Assembly: GCA_963780805.1 (NCBI GenBank)
Contig: CAWADP010000013.1
Location: 137,322-201,321 of the forward strand
DNA length: 64,000 bases
Reading direction: 5' to 3'
Source of the DNA: JASHVB01 sp963780805
Lineage (GTDB): Bacteria; Pseudomonadota; Alphaproteobacteria; Acetobacterales; Acetobacteraceae
Numbering within the stretch: the stretch's first letter is position 1; every line of letters starts with the position of its first letter. The translations under genes and the position numbers were made by a program. Below, one piece after another: positions 8,453-17,101 of the stretch. Below the pieces are notes generated by a model that made no database searches, was not told the origin of the DNA, and saw nothing but the letters and a program-made list of their open reading frames with translations.

Positions 8453-9364
8453 ATGGCCGCTCTTCGAAGCATTTTCGCGCGGACCGCCGGAGCTGTGTTC
8501 GGTAATTCGAACTTGCCGCACAGCAGCATGTCAGGATTTCCGAACGTATCACGGTTTCGTGAGGCGCGCGGTCTCGCAGTTGCTCTGGGGCTGATCCGGG
8601 GCGGTGTGGCGAGCGTCGGTGGTGGCTGGCGGCGAATGTGGCCCTTGCCGCTGTCGGCGCGCGTGCCGATCGTGTCGGGCGGCCTCATTCTCGCCGTCGC
8701 GCTGCTGGCCTCGCGGGTGATGATGGCCACCGTGGCGCGGGAGCAGGAGAGCGGAGTCCGCCGCATCGAGGCGGTGTACCTCGACGGTATCGCCACCACA
8801 GTCTATCCGCACATCGTCGCACGCAATCTGGACGACACGATCGAGTCGCTGCGCCGGACCATGTGGTTCCACCAGGGCATGAGCGAGCAGCGGGCGATCG
8901 TGCTGCTGCCGGATGGTACTGAGTTTGCCGATGTGTCCGGGTTTGCCCATGTGTCCGGGCCGCACGGCGCCGCGAGTGGCGATGACCCGCTGCACGACCC
9001 CACGCTGCGGCGGCAGTTGGAACACAATGACGGCTTCGTCTTCGATTCGAAGACCGGCACCGGCTGGGCGTCGCGGGCAATCGTGCGCAATGGAAACCAC
9101 GTCGCGGACCTCTACGTTGCCCTTGAGCTGAAGCCCTTGCTGGCGGAACGAAGGGTGCTTCGCCGGAACCTGCTGGTTGCAACGATATTGGCAGGATTGG
9201 GTGCTGCCGGAACTCGGATCCTTGATCGTGCATCGCATGGTGCGGCCGGTGCGCCTGTTGACCGACCGCCTGCGGCGTGCCCAGGCCGGCGATTTCGATC
9301 GGGTCCCGCCCGGGATGTTGCCGCCGCCATCGAGCGAATATGGCCGCCTGCTACGCGGCTATAA
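8453..9364 (+). CDS. sensor histidine kinase, N-terminal sensor half (frame lost near 9215)
   Basis: This frame encodes the input half of a membrane histidine kinase: an N-terminal tail, a first membrane helix (VPIVSGGLILAVALLASRVM), an extracytoplasmic sensor region of about 150 residues and the start of a second helix (RRNLLVATILAGLGAAG). Near 9205-9220 the meaningful sequence moves to another frame (LGSLIVHRMVRPVRLLTD), so residues after about position 252 are out of frame and meaningless. Within the sensor an 18-bp direct duplication (8924-8941 and 8942-8959) encodes FADVSG then FAHVSG. Start ATG 8453 is a guess; ATG 8528 is also possible. Confidence 0.7.
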   Translation: MAALRSIFARTAGAVFGNSNLPHSSMSGFPNVSRFREARGLAVALGLIRGGVASVGGGWRRMWPLPLSARVPIVSGGLILAVALLASRVMMATVAREQESGVRRIEAVYLDGIATTVYPHIVARNLDDTIESLRRTMWFHQGMSEQRAIVLLPDGTEFADVSGFAHVSGPHGAASGDDPLHDPTLRRQLEHNDGFVFDSKTGTGWASRAIVRNGNHVADLYVALELKPLLAERRVLRRNLLVATILAGLGAAGTRILDRASHGAAGAPVDRPPAACPGRRFRSGPARDVAAAIERIWPPATRL

Positions 9365-10112
9365 CGACCTGGTCGACGCACTGGCTGAGAGGGACGCGCT
9401 GGCAAGCCGGCTGGCGGAACGGGAACGGGAGAGCGTGCTGGGGCGTCTCGCCGCGACCCTGGCGCATGAAGTGCGAAACCCGCTGGGCGGAATGGCCACC
9501 GCGCTCGATACCGTGCGCAAGTTCGGCGACAATCGCGATGTCCGTGCCCAGGGCCTCGACCTGATCGAACGTGGGCTGTGGAGTATTCGCGATGTCGTGA
9601 GTTCGGTGCTCGCCTTTCATCGCGTGCCGGCGGACGGCCGCAAGCTGACCGCCGGCGACCTGGAGGATTTGCGAACTTTGATCGCGCCGGAGGCCGCGCG
9701 ACGTCGGCTGGGCCTGTCCTGGCACAGCGCCATCGATGGTGCCGTCGACGTCAATGCCACCGAGACTCGCCAGATTGCGTTGAACCTGCTGCTGAACGCG
9801 TGCGAGGCTTCGCCGTCCGGCGGCCATGTCGGCTTTGCGGCAACGCTTGCGAACGACGCCGGCGCGGCTCGGCCGGAACTGCGGCTGGAAGTGGCCGATG
9901 CCGGCCCGGGGCTGCCGCCTTCGATCACCGCGGCTTTGACCGAGTTGGGCACCATGGATCCCAATGATCCGCGGCGCGGCCTCGGCATACGCGTTGTCAG
10001 AGATCTGGTACGCAGCCTTGGCGGCCGCATCACGGCGACCACAACCGATCAGGGATCAAGAATCATCGTCGCCTTGCCCGTTGGCGAGCATTCCCGCCAG
10101 GAGATCGAATGA
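9177..10112 (+). CDS. sensor histidine kinase, HAMP and kinase half
   Basis: This is the continuation of the frame-broken kinase. It shows the end of the second membrane helix and a HAMP-like region (VHRMVRPVRLLTDRLRRAQA), then the phosphoacceptor helix LAATLAHEVRNPLGGM, and the HATPase boxes: N-box NLLLNACEAS, G1 DAGPGLP, and G2 GLGIRVVRDLV. The stop overlaps the start of the next gene by four bases (ATGA at 10109-10112), so kinase and regulator are translationally coupled. If the frameshift is real, the sensor is uncoupled from the kinase, although a soluble kinase fragment could still be made from an internal start. Confidence 0.8.
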   Translation: MQRYWQDWVLPELGSLIVHRMVRPVRLLTDRLRRAQAGDFDRVPPGMLPPPSSEYGRLLRGYNDLVDALAERDALASRLAERERESVLGRLAATLAHEVRNPLGGMATALDTVRKFGDNRDVRAQGLDLIERGLWSIRDVVSSVLAFHRVPADGRKLTAGDLEDLRTLIAPEAARRRLGLSWHSAIDGAVDVNATETRQIALNLLLNACEASPSGGHVGFAATLANDAGAARPELRLEVADAGPGLPPSITAALTELGTMDPNDPRRGLGIRVVRDLVRSLGGRITATTTDQGSRIIVALPVGEHSRQEIE

Positions 10113-11470
10113 GCGCTTCCCCGCAACTATCCGTCCATGGCGCGTCCGAGGGCCCTCAGCCTCTGATCGGCATCGTCGAGGATGATCCGATCATGGGAGA
10201 ATCGCTGGTGCAGCGCTTGCGCCTCGAAGGTTACGGCACGTGCTGGTGGCAGTCGGGGGAAGCCGCCCTCGCGTATTTACGTGAAGCAAGCTGCCACGTC
10301 CTGGTGTGCGATATTCGCTTGCCCGACCTGAGCGGTGAGCAATTGTTCCGCCGGGCGCTGCCCACGCTGGGGACAACGCCGGTGATATTCATTACCGCGT
10401 ACGGCGAGGTCGAGCAGGCGGTACGGCTGATGCAGGCCGGCGCGAACGACTACATCACCAAGCCATTCGAAGTCGATGCGTTGCTAGACAAGATCGCCCT
10501 GTTCTGCGCCAAGGAGCTCGCTGCGGGCAGCGATGCGCCGGGACGGCAGGCATTGAGCGGATCGCCGGGAATGCGCCGACTGCAAAGCGAACTGCTTGCC
10601 GTCGTGGACAAGCCGGATCCCGTGCTGCTGCTAGGCGAGACGGGCGTGGGCAAGGAAGTCGCGGCGCGCCAGCTCCATGATGTATCAGTGCGCAAGGAGC
10701 TGCCGTTCGTCATTGTGAATTGTGCAACGATTCCCAACGAGCGCGCGGAAAGCGTGATCTTCGGACATGAGCGCGGCACCATTCCCGGCTCGCGCGCCGC
10801 CCAGTTTGGTCTTGTCGAGCAAGCCGGCGCCGGGACCTTGTTCTTGGACGAGATTGCGGCGCTGTCGCCGTTGCTGCAGGGGAAGTTTTTGCGCTTGTTG
10901 GAGGACGGGCGCTTCATCCGTCTAGGCGGCACGCACGAAATGACATCCGAGGCCCGGATTGTCTCTTCCAGCAACGCCGATCTGTCGGCCTTGATAAAGG
11001 ACGGCCGGTTCAGGGCGGACTTGTATTATCGGCTCAACGTGACCGAACTGCGCATTCCGCCGCTACGAGCGCGGCGGGAGGACATCGTCTCGCTCGCCGA
11101 GCATTTCATAGCGCAGTTTTCGCGGATTGCCGGGCACCGGATCCCGTCTTTGACACCCACAGCTATGACGGCATTGCTGGAATATGGGTGGCCGGGCAAC
11201 GTTCGGGAGTTGCGCCACCGGGTTCAGCGCGCCCTCCATCTGGCCGCCGCTGCGCCGCAGGTCTCCGCACACATGCTTTTTCCCGAACGATCGCTGCTCG
11301 AAGAGCCCAGGGAAAGGGTTGCAACCCTGGCAGAGGCACGCGAACGCGCGGAGCGACTGCACATAGAGGAAGCAATACGCCAGACTGGAGGTGAGATCGG
11401 AAAAGCAGCGGTTTTGCTTGGCATCTCGCGAACGACGCTCTGGGAAAGGATGCGAAAGCTAAAGGGATAA
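10109..11470 (+). CDS. NtrC-family response regulator with non-canonical GAFTGA loop
   Basis: The 453-residue protein has a receiver domain (IGIVEDDPIMG, phospho-Asp in VLVCDIRLPDLSG, FITAYG, YITKPFE), a central AAA+ domain (Walker A LLGETGVGKE, Walker B TLFLDEIAAL, RADLYYRLNV, WPGNVREL) and a C-terminal Fis-type helix-turn-helix (IGKAAVLLGISRTTLWERM). The loop that contacts sigma-54, normally GAFTGA, reads GTIPGS (FGHERGTIPGSRAAQF). Known family members with altered loops, such as Rhodobacter NtrC, do not work with sigma-54. So this regulator may act with the housekeeping sigma or repress; that is inference. It is translationally coupled to the histidine kinase. Confidence 0.92.
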   Translation: MSASPQLSVHGASEGPQPLIGIVEDDPIMGESLVQRLRLEGYGTCWWQSGEAALAYLREASCHVLVCDIRLPDLSGEQLFRRALPTLGTTPVIFITAYGEVEQAVRLMQAGANDYITKPFEVDALLDKIALFCAKELAAGSDAPGRQALSGSPGMRRLQSELLAVVDKPDPVLLLGETGVGKEVAARQLHDVSVRKELPFVIVNCATIPNERAESVIFGHERGTIPGSRAAQFGLVEQAGAGTLFLDEIAALSPLLQGKFLRLLEDGRFIRLGGTHEMTSEARIVSSSNADLSALIKDGRFRADLYYRLNVTELRIPPLRARREDIVSLAEHFIAQFSRIAGHRIPSLTPTAMTALLEYGWPGNVRELRHRVQRALHLAAAAPQVSAHMLFPERSLLEEPRERVATLAEARERAERLHIEEAIRQTGGEIGKAAVLLGISRTTLWERMRKLKG

Positions 11471-11519
11471 AATCGATATCATTCAAAATTCCGCCGCCTG
11501 GTGCACTGACCGAAGGGGA

Positions 11520-11690
11520 ATAGACTGGGGGATCGCGGTGTTCCGGGTTGTCGTCGTTGTGGCTCCGGTGGTCGGGCCGACACCTGGCGGCTGGCTGTCG
11601 GACAATGTGGCCTGGTACTGCTGCTTTCTGATCAATGGTCCGGTCGGTGTGATAGGAATCGGACTGATTGCCCCGGTCGTGCGCGACGCC
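11520..11690 (+). pseudogene. DHA2-family MFS exporter fragment
   Basis: A short stretch translates to VVVVAPVVGPTPGGWLSDNV then AWYCCFLINGPVGVIGIGL. This matches the helix-5 antiporter motif region of EmrB/QacA-type drug exporters (typically PxLGPxLGGWxxxxxxWRWxFxINxPxG). Nothing before or after in the same frame belongs to a transporter, so it is an orphan fragment. The surrounding gap, 11471-12094, holds no other recognisable gene. Confidence 0.7.
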
Positions 11691-12094
11691 GCGGGCGCAG
11701 TCTTGCCCGCCGGCCATGCTTCGCCCAGAACGTTACGGAAAGCCCGTCTGATATACCGAGTCAGGCACTTTCCGGCTGGCGATTTCCTGATGGCTCCGAT
11801 TTAATTCCGGACCCAATCCGTAAGTTAATGTGGACCCTAATTGACATGCTTTCGTTTAGCCGAAATGTTGGCTGGACCGCCCATGCGGTTCGACCCATGC
11901 GGTTCGACGTTGTGATCATCAGCCCCGCCCATTAGCTGCGCCTGGACAAGCTGTGCGCTGCCCAGTGCGATCTCAACCTCGATTGTAGCGTCAACGAATG
12001 CGACCGCTTGATTCCGCGGTCCGCCAAAGACGCGACTCATGATAATCGACCACACATAGCAGGGTGAAGCTGTCGCTTCACCGAAGGACTGGCC

Positions 12095-14086
12095 ATGACA
12101 ACACTTCTAGCTGAGTTCCAGCCAATCGGTGGAATCGATAATGATGTTGATCCATCGCTGAACCCTGTACCCGGGACGCCGGAGCTGGCCATCGCGCCGC
12201 CCAATTACGCCCCCGGCACTACCAACGGTTTGATCGACGGGCCCAATCCTCGAACCATTAGCAACGTCGTTTCCGGAGGCCAAAGTGCTGACGGGGAGAA
12301 TGCAAATACCAATGATCCGACGGGAGCGTCCGCATGGCTGTATGCATTCGGCCAGTTCGTCGATCACGATCTTGACCTGGAGGGCGTCGGTACCACCGAT
12401 ATCAGTATTCCCGTGCCGAACGGCGATCCCACTTTCCCAGATGGCACGACGATCCCCCTGACGCGCGCCATCACCAGTCCGACTACGGGCACCGCTCTCA
12501 ATACCGTAGCCGGTAGTCTTGATCTGTCGCAGATCTACGGGTCTGACGCCACCACTGCCGCCAGCCTGCGCAACGCCGATGGTACGCTAAAGACCTCGAC
12601 GGGGAACAATCTGCCTATCGAGAACGGCGCTTTCGTCTCCGGCGACACGCGGGTCGACGAGAATCCCGAGCTGACCGCCATCTCGACCATGTTCGTGAAC
12701 GAGCACAACTATTGGGTGGGTGTGCTTAAGGCGGAAAACCCAACCTGGACCGGCGATCAACTCTACAACATGGCCAGGGCCATCACGACGGCTGAATATC
12801 AGAATATAATCTACACTGAATATCTGCCGGCGCTTCTCGGACCAAACGCTGTCCCGCCCTACACCGGCTTCAACCCCAGTGTGAACACGGAGGTTACTCA
12901 GGAGTTCTCCACCGCCGCCTTCCGCGTGGGTCACTCGCAGGTATCCGACAACCAGCAGGGGATCGACAACCAGGGCAACGTCCTGTTCCAGCAAACCCTG
13001 GCGCAGTCTTTCGCCAACACCCCGGCGCAAGACGAGGCCAACGGCGGGCTTGACGGACTGTTGCGCGACCTGAGCAACGACAATTCGCAGGCGGTGGACG
13101 TCTACGCGGTCAATGGTCTGCGCAACCTGCTGGCCGACTCACCAGATCAGATGGACCTGGTCGCGATCGACATCCAGCGCGAGCGCGACCTCGGGCTCGG
13201 GACCCTCAATCAAACCCGCGAGGCATTGGGTCTCGCCCCTTACACTTCGTTCTCGCAACTTACCAGTGATCCGACTGTGGCCGCCAACCTTCAATCCGTC
13301 TACGGCAGCATCGACAACGTCGATCTGTTCATCGGCGGCCTGGCGGAAAATCACGTCGCCGGGGGTGATGTCGGACAGACGTTTCAGGCGATCATCGCCG
13401 ATCAGTTCACCCGTCTCGAGGTTGGCGATCAATTTTTCTGGAAAAATGAGGGTTTCGATCCACAGACGGCGCAAATCATCTCGCAAACCACGCTTGCGGA
13501 CATCATCGAGCGGGACACGGGCACGCCGGCCGAGCAGCCTAATGTATTCGTTGCCGAGCAACGTCATTCCAGTGACGTCGCGGCCACCGATCCAACTGCT
13601 CCGCAGCTGGTGATTGGTGTGGATACGAATGGAGCGACCATCACCGGTGGCCCTGCCAATGATACTATCGTTGCAGGAAATGGTGCTGACCAGGCTCTGA
13701 CGGGCGGCGGTGGGAGCGACGTCTTTCAGTTCAATGGCGGTGGGCACGTTGGTGATACGATCACGGATTGGAATTCGAGCGATACCATCCAGTTCCAGCC
13801 GAGTGAAACTGGCACGGCTCTCGCGGCACTTCTGAGTGATGCTACCGTGTCCTTGATGGACTTGAACGGCGGAACCAGGGTGAGTTTCGATGGAAATTCC
13901 GTCACCCTGGATGGAGTGCAGGCCAGCAACCTGACGACGAGCAATTTCCTTTTGCCACCTGGATCGCATTTGAATCTCGCAGTGGACAGATCTTGGATGT
14001 CCCAAAAGGATACTTCCGGACGCGGAAGCATGGGAAGCTTTCAGTCAAGCGGGCCAGGACTTGGCGCATTGCACGGTTGGTCGTGA
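12095..14086 (+). CDS. secreted animal-type heme peroxidase with RTX-like C-terminus
   Basis: The 663-residue protein belongs to the bacterial branch of animal heme peroxidases. Catalytic elements are visible: distal histidine about residue 91 in AFGQFVDHDLDL, the conserved GDTRVDENPELTAISTMFVN (Arg about 186, Glu about 189) followed by EHN, and the proximal histidine about residue 280 in AAFRVGHSQV. The C-terminus carries glycine/aspartate-rich RTX-like calcium-binding sequence (ITGGPANDTIVAGNGADQ, TGGGGSDVFQFNGG). With no N-terminal signal peptide, that suggests type I secretion; no type I exporter is in the window. A likely role is extracellular oxidation of halides or phenolics. A GAAGGA-like site precedes ATG 12095. 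Confidence 0.9.
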   Translation: MTTLLAEFQPIGGIDNDVDPSLNPVPGTPELAIAPPNYAPGTTNGLIDGPNPRTISNVVSGGQSADGENANTNDPTGASAWLYAFGQFVDHDLDLEGVGTTDISIPVPNGDPTFPDGTTIPLTRAITSPTTGTALNTVAGSLDLSQIYGSDATTAASLRNADGTLKTSTGNNLPIENGAFVSGDTRVDENPELTAISTMFVNEHNYWVGVLKAENPTWTGDQLYNMARAITTAEYQNIIYTEYLPALLGPNAVPPYTGFNPSVNTEVTQEFSTAAFRVGHSQVSDNQQGIDNQGNVLFQQTLAQSFANTPAQDEANGGLDGLLRDLSNDNSQAVDVYAVNGLRNLLADSPDQMDLVAIDIQRERDLGLGTLNQTREALGLAPYTSFSQLTSDPTVAANLQSVYGSIDNVDLFIGGLAENHVAGGDVGQTFQAIIADQFTRLEVGDQFFWKNEGFDPQTAQIISQTTLADIIERDTGTPAEQPNVFVAEQRHSSDVAATDPTAPQLVIGVDTNGATITGGPANDTIVAGNGADQALTGGGGSDVFQFNGGGHVGDTITDWNSSDTIQFQPSETGTALAALLSDATVSLMDLNGGTRVSFDGNSVTLDGVQASNLTTSNFLLPPGSHLNLAVDRSWMSQKDTSGRGSMGSFQSSGPGLGALHGWS

Positions 14087-14102
14087 GGTCTGCCCAAACA
14101 AG

Positions 14103-14132
14103 GATAGGGGGGCGGCTGGCGCCCCCCTTATC
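14103..14132 (+). terminator. strong G/C hairpin after the peroxidase gene
   Basis: Inverted arms GATAGGGGGGC and GCCCCCCTTATC form a strong stem with a short loop 17 bp after the peroxidase stop. There is no T tract, so intrinsic termination is plausible but unproven. Confidence 0.5.
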
Positions 14133-14284
14133 AGCGGTCGGTCTGCACCCCGCTCTGCCACCGCTCTGCCACGAGAGGGTGACGCCCTTCGCAAACTTTC
14201 CGCGCCGGTGCATCAGCAGAGTGCTTCTACCCCAGGCAGAAATGTGCAAGCAGTAGGTTCTCCATCGTCAGGGAGATCATCACG

Positions 14285-16087
14285 ATGCTGCTTCCCCGCA
14301 GAGCCGTGCTCCACAGCCTGGGCGCAGTGGCGGTGTTGGTGCCAATAAGCAGCGCCCACACCCTGGCCGCGCCACCCGTGATGCCGCGGGTCCGTCCCGG
14401 CGATCCAGACTGGCCCTCGCCTGCCATGTGGGAGCAGCTCAATCGGGCGGTCGGCGGTCGGCTGATTCAGGTCAAGCCACTGCTCGCCGCCTGCGAGCAA
14501 CAGCCAAACAGCGCGGCCTGCAACGCTGTGCTGCTCAACCTTCGGGACCCCTACTTCCTCGGCGAACAGCCGGCCGGAACGGAGAGCTCCGGATGGGTCG
14601 ATGCATGGCAATCCGCAGCAAGCGTCTACGCCGTCCCAGCGCATACCACGGCGGACGTTGTTGCCGCGGTGAACTTTGCGCGCAAACACCGTCTGCGCCT
14701 GGTCGTCAGAGGCGGTGGACACTCCTACCTTGGCGGTTCCAACGCGCCGGACTCCCTTCTGGTGTGGATGCGGCCCATGGACGCGGTCACGCTGCACGAC
14801 AGCTTCGTTCCGCAGGGATGCGCCGGTCGGCAGGCGGCCATGCCGGCCGTGTCAATCGGAACCGGCGCGCGCTGGTTGCCTGTTTATAACGCGGTCACGA
14901 CCGAGGCCGGCCGCTATGTGCAAGGCGGCGGTTGTACGACCGTTGGTGTTGCCGGGCATGTTCTGGGCAACGGCTTCGGCAGCTTCTCGAAACACTATGG
15001 CGCTGCCGGGGCCGCCTTGCTGGAAGCGGAGATCGTCACTGCCGATGGAACCGTGCGCGTTGCCAACGCCTGCGCCAACGCGGACTTGTTTTGGGCGCTC
15101 AAGGGCGGCGGCAGCTGCAGCTTCGGCGTGGTCACCCGCCTGACGTTGCGAACGCGTGAGCTGCCTGAGTTCGTCGGGTTCGCATTCGCCGAGATCAGGG
15201 CGCACAGCGACGACGCGTTCCGCCGGCTGATCGCGCGCTTCACCGCGTTCTATGCCGGAAGCCTGTTCAACCCGCACTGGGGTGAAAGCGTCGTCTTCGG
15301 GTCGAACAATACATTAGGGATTCACCTTGTCTTCCACGATCTTTCCGACGCGCAGGCGCGCGACGCATTCAAGCCGTTGCTGGACTTCGTGGCGGCTGCA
15401 GCGCCGGATTACACGGTCGCCGAGCCCATGCAAATCACCGCTGTCCCATCGCAACATTGGTGGGACCCAGTGTATCTTTCCAAGAACATACCTGGCTTGG
15501 TTATGCACGACCCGCACCACGAGGCCGACATCTGGTATAAAGGCGACGCGGGACAAGCTGGTTGGTTCATTCACGGCTACGAATCGGCGTGGTTGCCCGC
15601 GACTATGCTCAACGAGGACCGCCGAGGGCAGCTCAACGAGATGCTGTTTTCAACCTCCCGGCAGTGGCGTGTGGCGCTGCACTTCAACAAGGGGCTGGCG
15701 GGCGCACCGTCAAACGCGATCGCCGCGGCACATGACACGCCGATGAATCCGGCGGTGACCGAGGCATTCGCGCTCGCGATCATCGGCGGGGGCGGACCGG
15801 CGGCCTATCCGGGCATGCCGGGTCCGGGTCCCAATCTGGCCTCGGCGCGCCGGGACGCGGCGGCGATCGGCAGGGCGATCGGCGTCATTCGTGACGCCGT
15901 TCCGGACGCCGGGTCGTATGTCTCCGAGGCCGCGTTCTCCGATCCGGAGTGGCAGCGCCGGTCCTTTGGCGACAACTATCCGCGTCTGCTGGACATCAAA
16001 CGCCGCTACGATCCCGACGACCTGTTCATCACGCACCACGGCATCGCAAGTGAGAGGTGGAGCCAGGACGGCTTTACACCCGTCTAA
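14285..16087 (+). CDS. secreted FAD-linked oxidase, berberine-bridge (BBE) type
   Basis: The 600-residue protein starts with a likely Tat-type signal (MLLPRRAVLHSLGAVAVLVP ... LAA). The FAD-binding PCMH domain follows: VVAAVNFARKHRLRLVVRGG with the flavin-linking histidine in GGGHSYLGGS, the GGGCTTVGVAGHVLGNGFG segment, and DLFWALKGGGSCSFGVVTRL. The C-terminus has the BBE signature (NYPRLLDIKRRYDPDDLF). Such enzymes oxidise sugars, alcohols or alkaloid-like substrates with oxygen and release hydrogen peroxide. Placed 198 bp behind a peroxidase in the same orientation, it could be the peroxide source for it; that pairing is an inference. A hairpin separates the two genes. Confidence 0.9.
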   Translation: MLLPRRAVLHSLGAVAVLVPISSAHTLAAPPVMPRVRPGDPDWPSPAMWEQLNRAVGGRLIQVKPLLAACEQQPNSAACNAVLLNLRDPYFLGEQPAGTESSGWVDAWQSAASVYAVPAHTTADVVAAVNFARKHRLRLVVRGGGHSYLGGSNAPDSLLVWMRPMDAVTLHDSFVPQGCAGRQAAMPAVSIGTGARWLPVYNAVTTEAGRYVQGGGCTTVGVAGHVLGNGFGSFSKHYGAAGAALLEAEIVTADGTVRVANACANADLFWALKGGGSCSFGVVTRLTLRTRELPEFVGFAFAEIRAHSDDAFRRLIARFTAFYAGSLFNPHWGESVVFGSNNTLGIHLVFHDLSDAQARDAFKPLLDFVAAAAPDYTVAEPMQITAVPSQHWWDPVYLSKNIPGLVMHDPHHEADIWYKGDAGQAGWFIHGYESAWLPATMLNEDRRGQLNEMLFSTSRQWRVALHFNKGLAGAPSNAIAAAHDTPMNPAVTEAFALAIIGGGGPAAYPGMPGPGPNLASARRDAAAIGRAIGVIRDAVPDAGSYVSEAAFSDPEWQRRSFGDNYPRLLDIKRRYDPDDLFITHHGIASERWSQDGFTPV

Positions 16088-16350
16088 TATAAGCGCCGGC
16101 CGGGATCTCGCATGTCTTGGGATCTGCATGGCGGCGCAGGCTGCGCTCGCTTGCCACCCCAACGGTGTGCTCAGCACGCCGTTGGCTCGGGGGATAAAAT
16201 CGATGTCATTCCGAATTTCAACTGCTCGTTGCACCGAATGACGGTGAACAGGCTCGAAACAACCGTCCGTCCGGTCGCCGCAGTCATTTGCCGCGGTGCG
16301 GCGCGGCGGCAGGATGCGGCCGCTGACCAACGGCGAAGGAAGCAGCGCGG

Positions 16351-16938
16351 ATGACGCAGGCAATGGCAGGACTGGGTCTGCTGCTGGCGGCAGTGCTCGC
16401 GCACAGCCCGTGCGCGCTCGCCATGACCATGACGGTGGATGGCGCTCGGGTCGTTCTGTCCGGCAGCGTCGAGGGCGACGAGTGCGGCCGGTTGGGGTCT
16501 ATCCTGCAGCAGACTGCCGTTCGCACCGTCGTGCTGACGCAGTCGCAGGGCGGCAACGCGGAGGCTGGCTACTGCGTCGGAGCACTGATCCGCGCGCGCG
16601 GCCTGGATACGGTGATCCGAGGCAGTTGCAACTCCTCGTGCTCGCGCATGTGGCTGGGCGGCGTGTCGCGGACGCTCGACGGCAAGAATGCCCGCGTCGG
16701 GCTGCACGGCAACTACCGGAACGGCACGCTGGAGCCGGGCACCCCCGCGCGGCTGCAGGCGTGGATCCCGATGTATGCGCCAGAGGTGAACCGGGACCTG
16801 ATGACTCAATGGACGCAGCTGCCGACGAACCACGACATGATGTTTTTCTACAACGATCGCGCGGAGCTGTGCGAGAACCGGCAATGCACTCCGTTGCCCC
16901 GGTGGAACGCCGTGAATGCGGGCCTGGCGACAAGGTAG
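16351..16938 (+). CDS. secreted ClpP/crotonase-fold-like hypothetical protein
   Basis: The 195-residue product has a Sec signal peptide (MTQAMAGLGLLLAAVLAHSP ... CALA). The mature part reads VVLTQSQGGNAEAGYCVGAL, then VIRGSCNSSCSRMWLGGVSR. This pattern of a glycine-rich turn, helix, SSCSR and GG resembles periplasmic ClpP-fold proteins, in which the serine after the GxCxS turn is the nucleophile. It has seven or eight cysteines, which fits an oxidising periplasm. The catalytic serine assignment is tentative. Start ATG 16351 directly precedes the signal peptide. The gene follows the oxidase in the same direction after 263 bp. Confidence 0.6.
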   Translation: MTQAMAGLGLLLAAVLAHSPCALAMTMTVDGARVVLSGSVEGDECGRLGSILQQTAVRTVVLTQSQGGNAEAGYCVGALIRARGLDTVIRGSCNSSCSRMWLGGVSRTLDGKNARVGLHGNYRNGTLEPGTPARLQAWIPMYAPEVNRDLMTQWTQLPTNHDMMFFYNDRAELCENRQCTPLPRWNAVNAGLATR

Positions 16939-17017
16939 CCAGGGATTCGGCCATGACGAGCCTGCGCTGGCCGGCACTCTGGTGCTCCGACTTTCACGGC
17001 TGTCGCTCGTGTTGGAG

Positions 17018-17101
17018 TGTCATTGCGAGCGCAGCGAAGCAGTCTCCGGCGAGTGACGTGCGTGCTCTCCGGGAGATGGCTTCGCTGCGCTCGCAATGAC
17101 A
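17018..17101. repeat. palindromic element, TGTCATTGCG family
   Basis: An 84-bp inverted repeat starts TGTCATTGCGAGCGCAGCG and ends with the complement CGCTGCGCTCGCAATGACA. The interior (GAGTGACGTGCG, then GGGAGATGGCTTCGC) matches the element at 40978-41043. It lies between convergent genes. Confidence 0.85.

Noticed and set aside
11837..12055. Minus-strand 72-codon frame upstream of the peroxidase
   Set aside because: Protein-like composition but no recognised family, a doubtful start, and overlap with the likely promoter region of the peroxidase.
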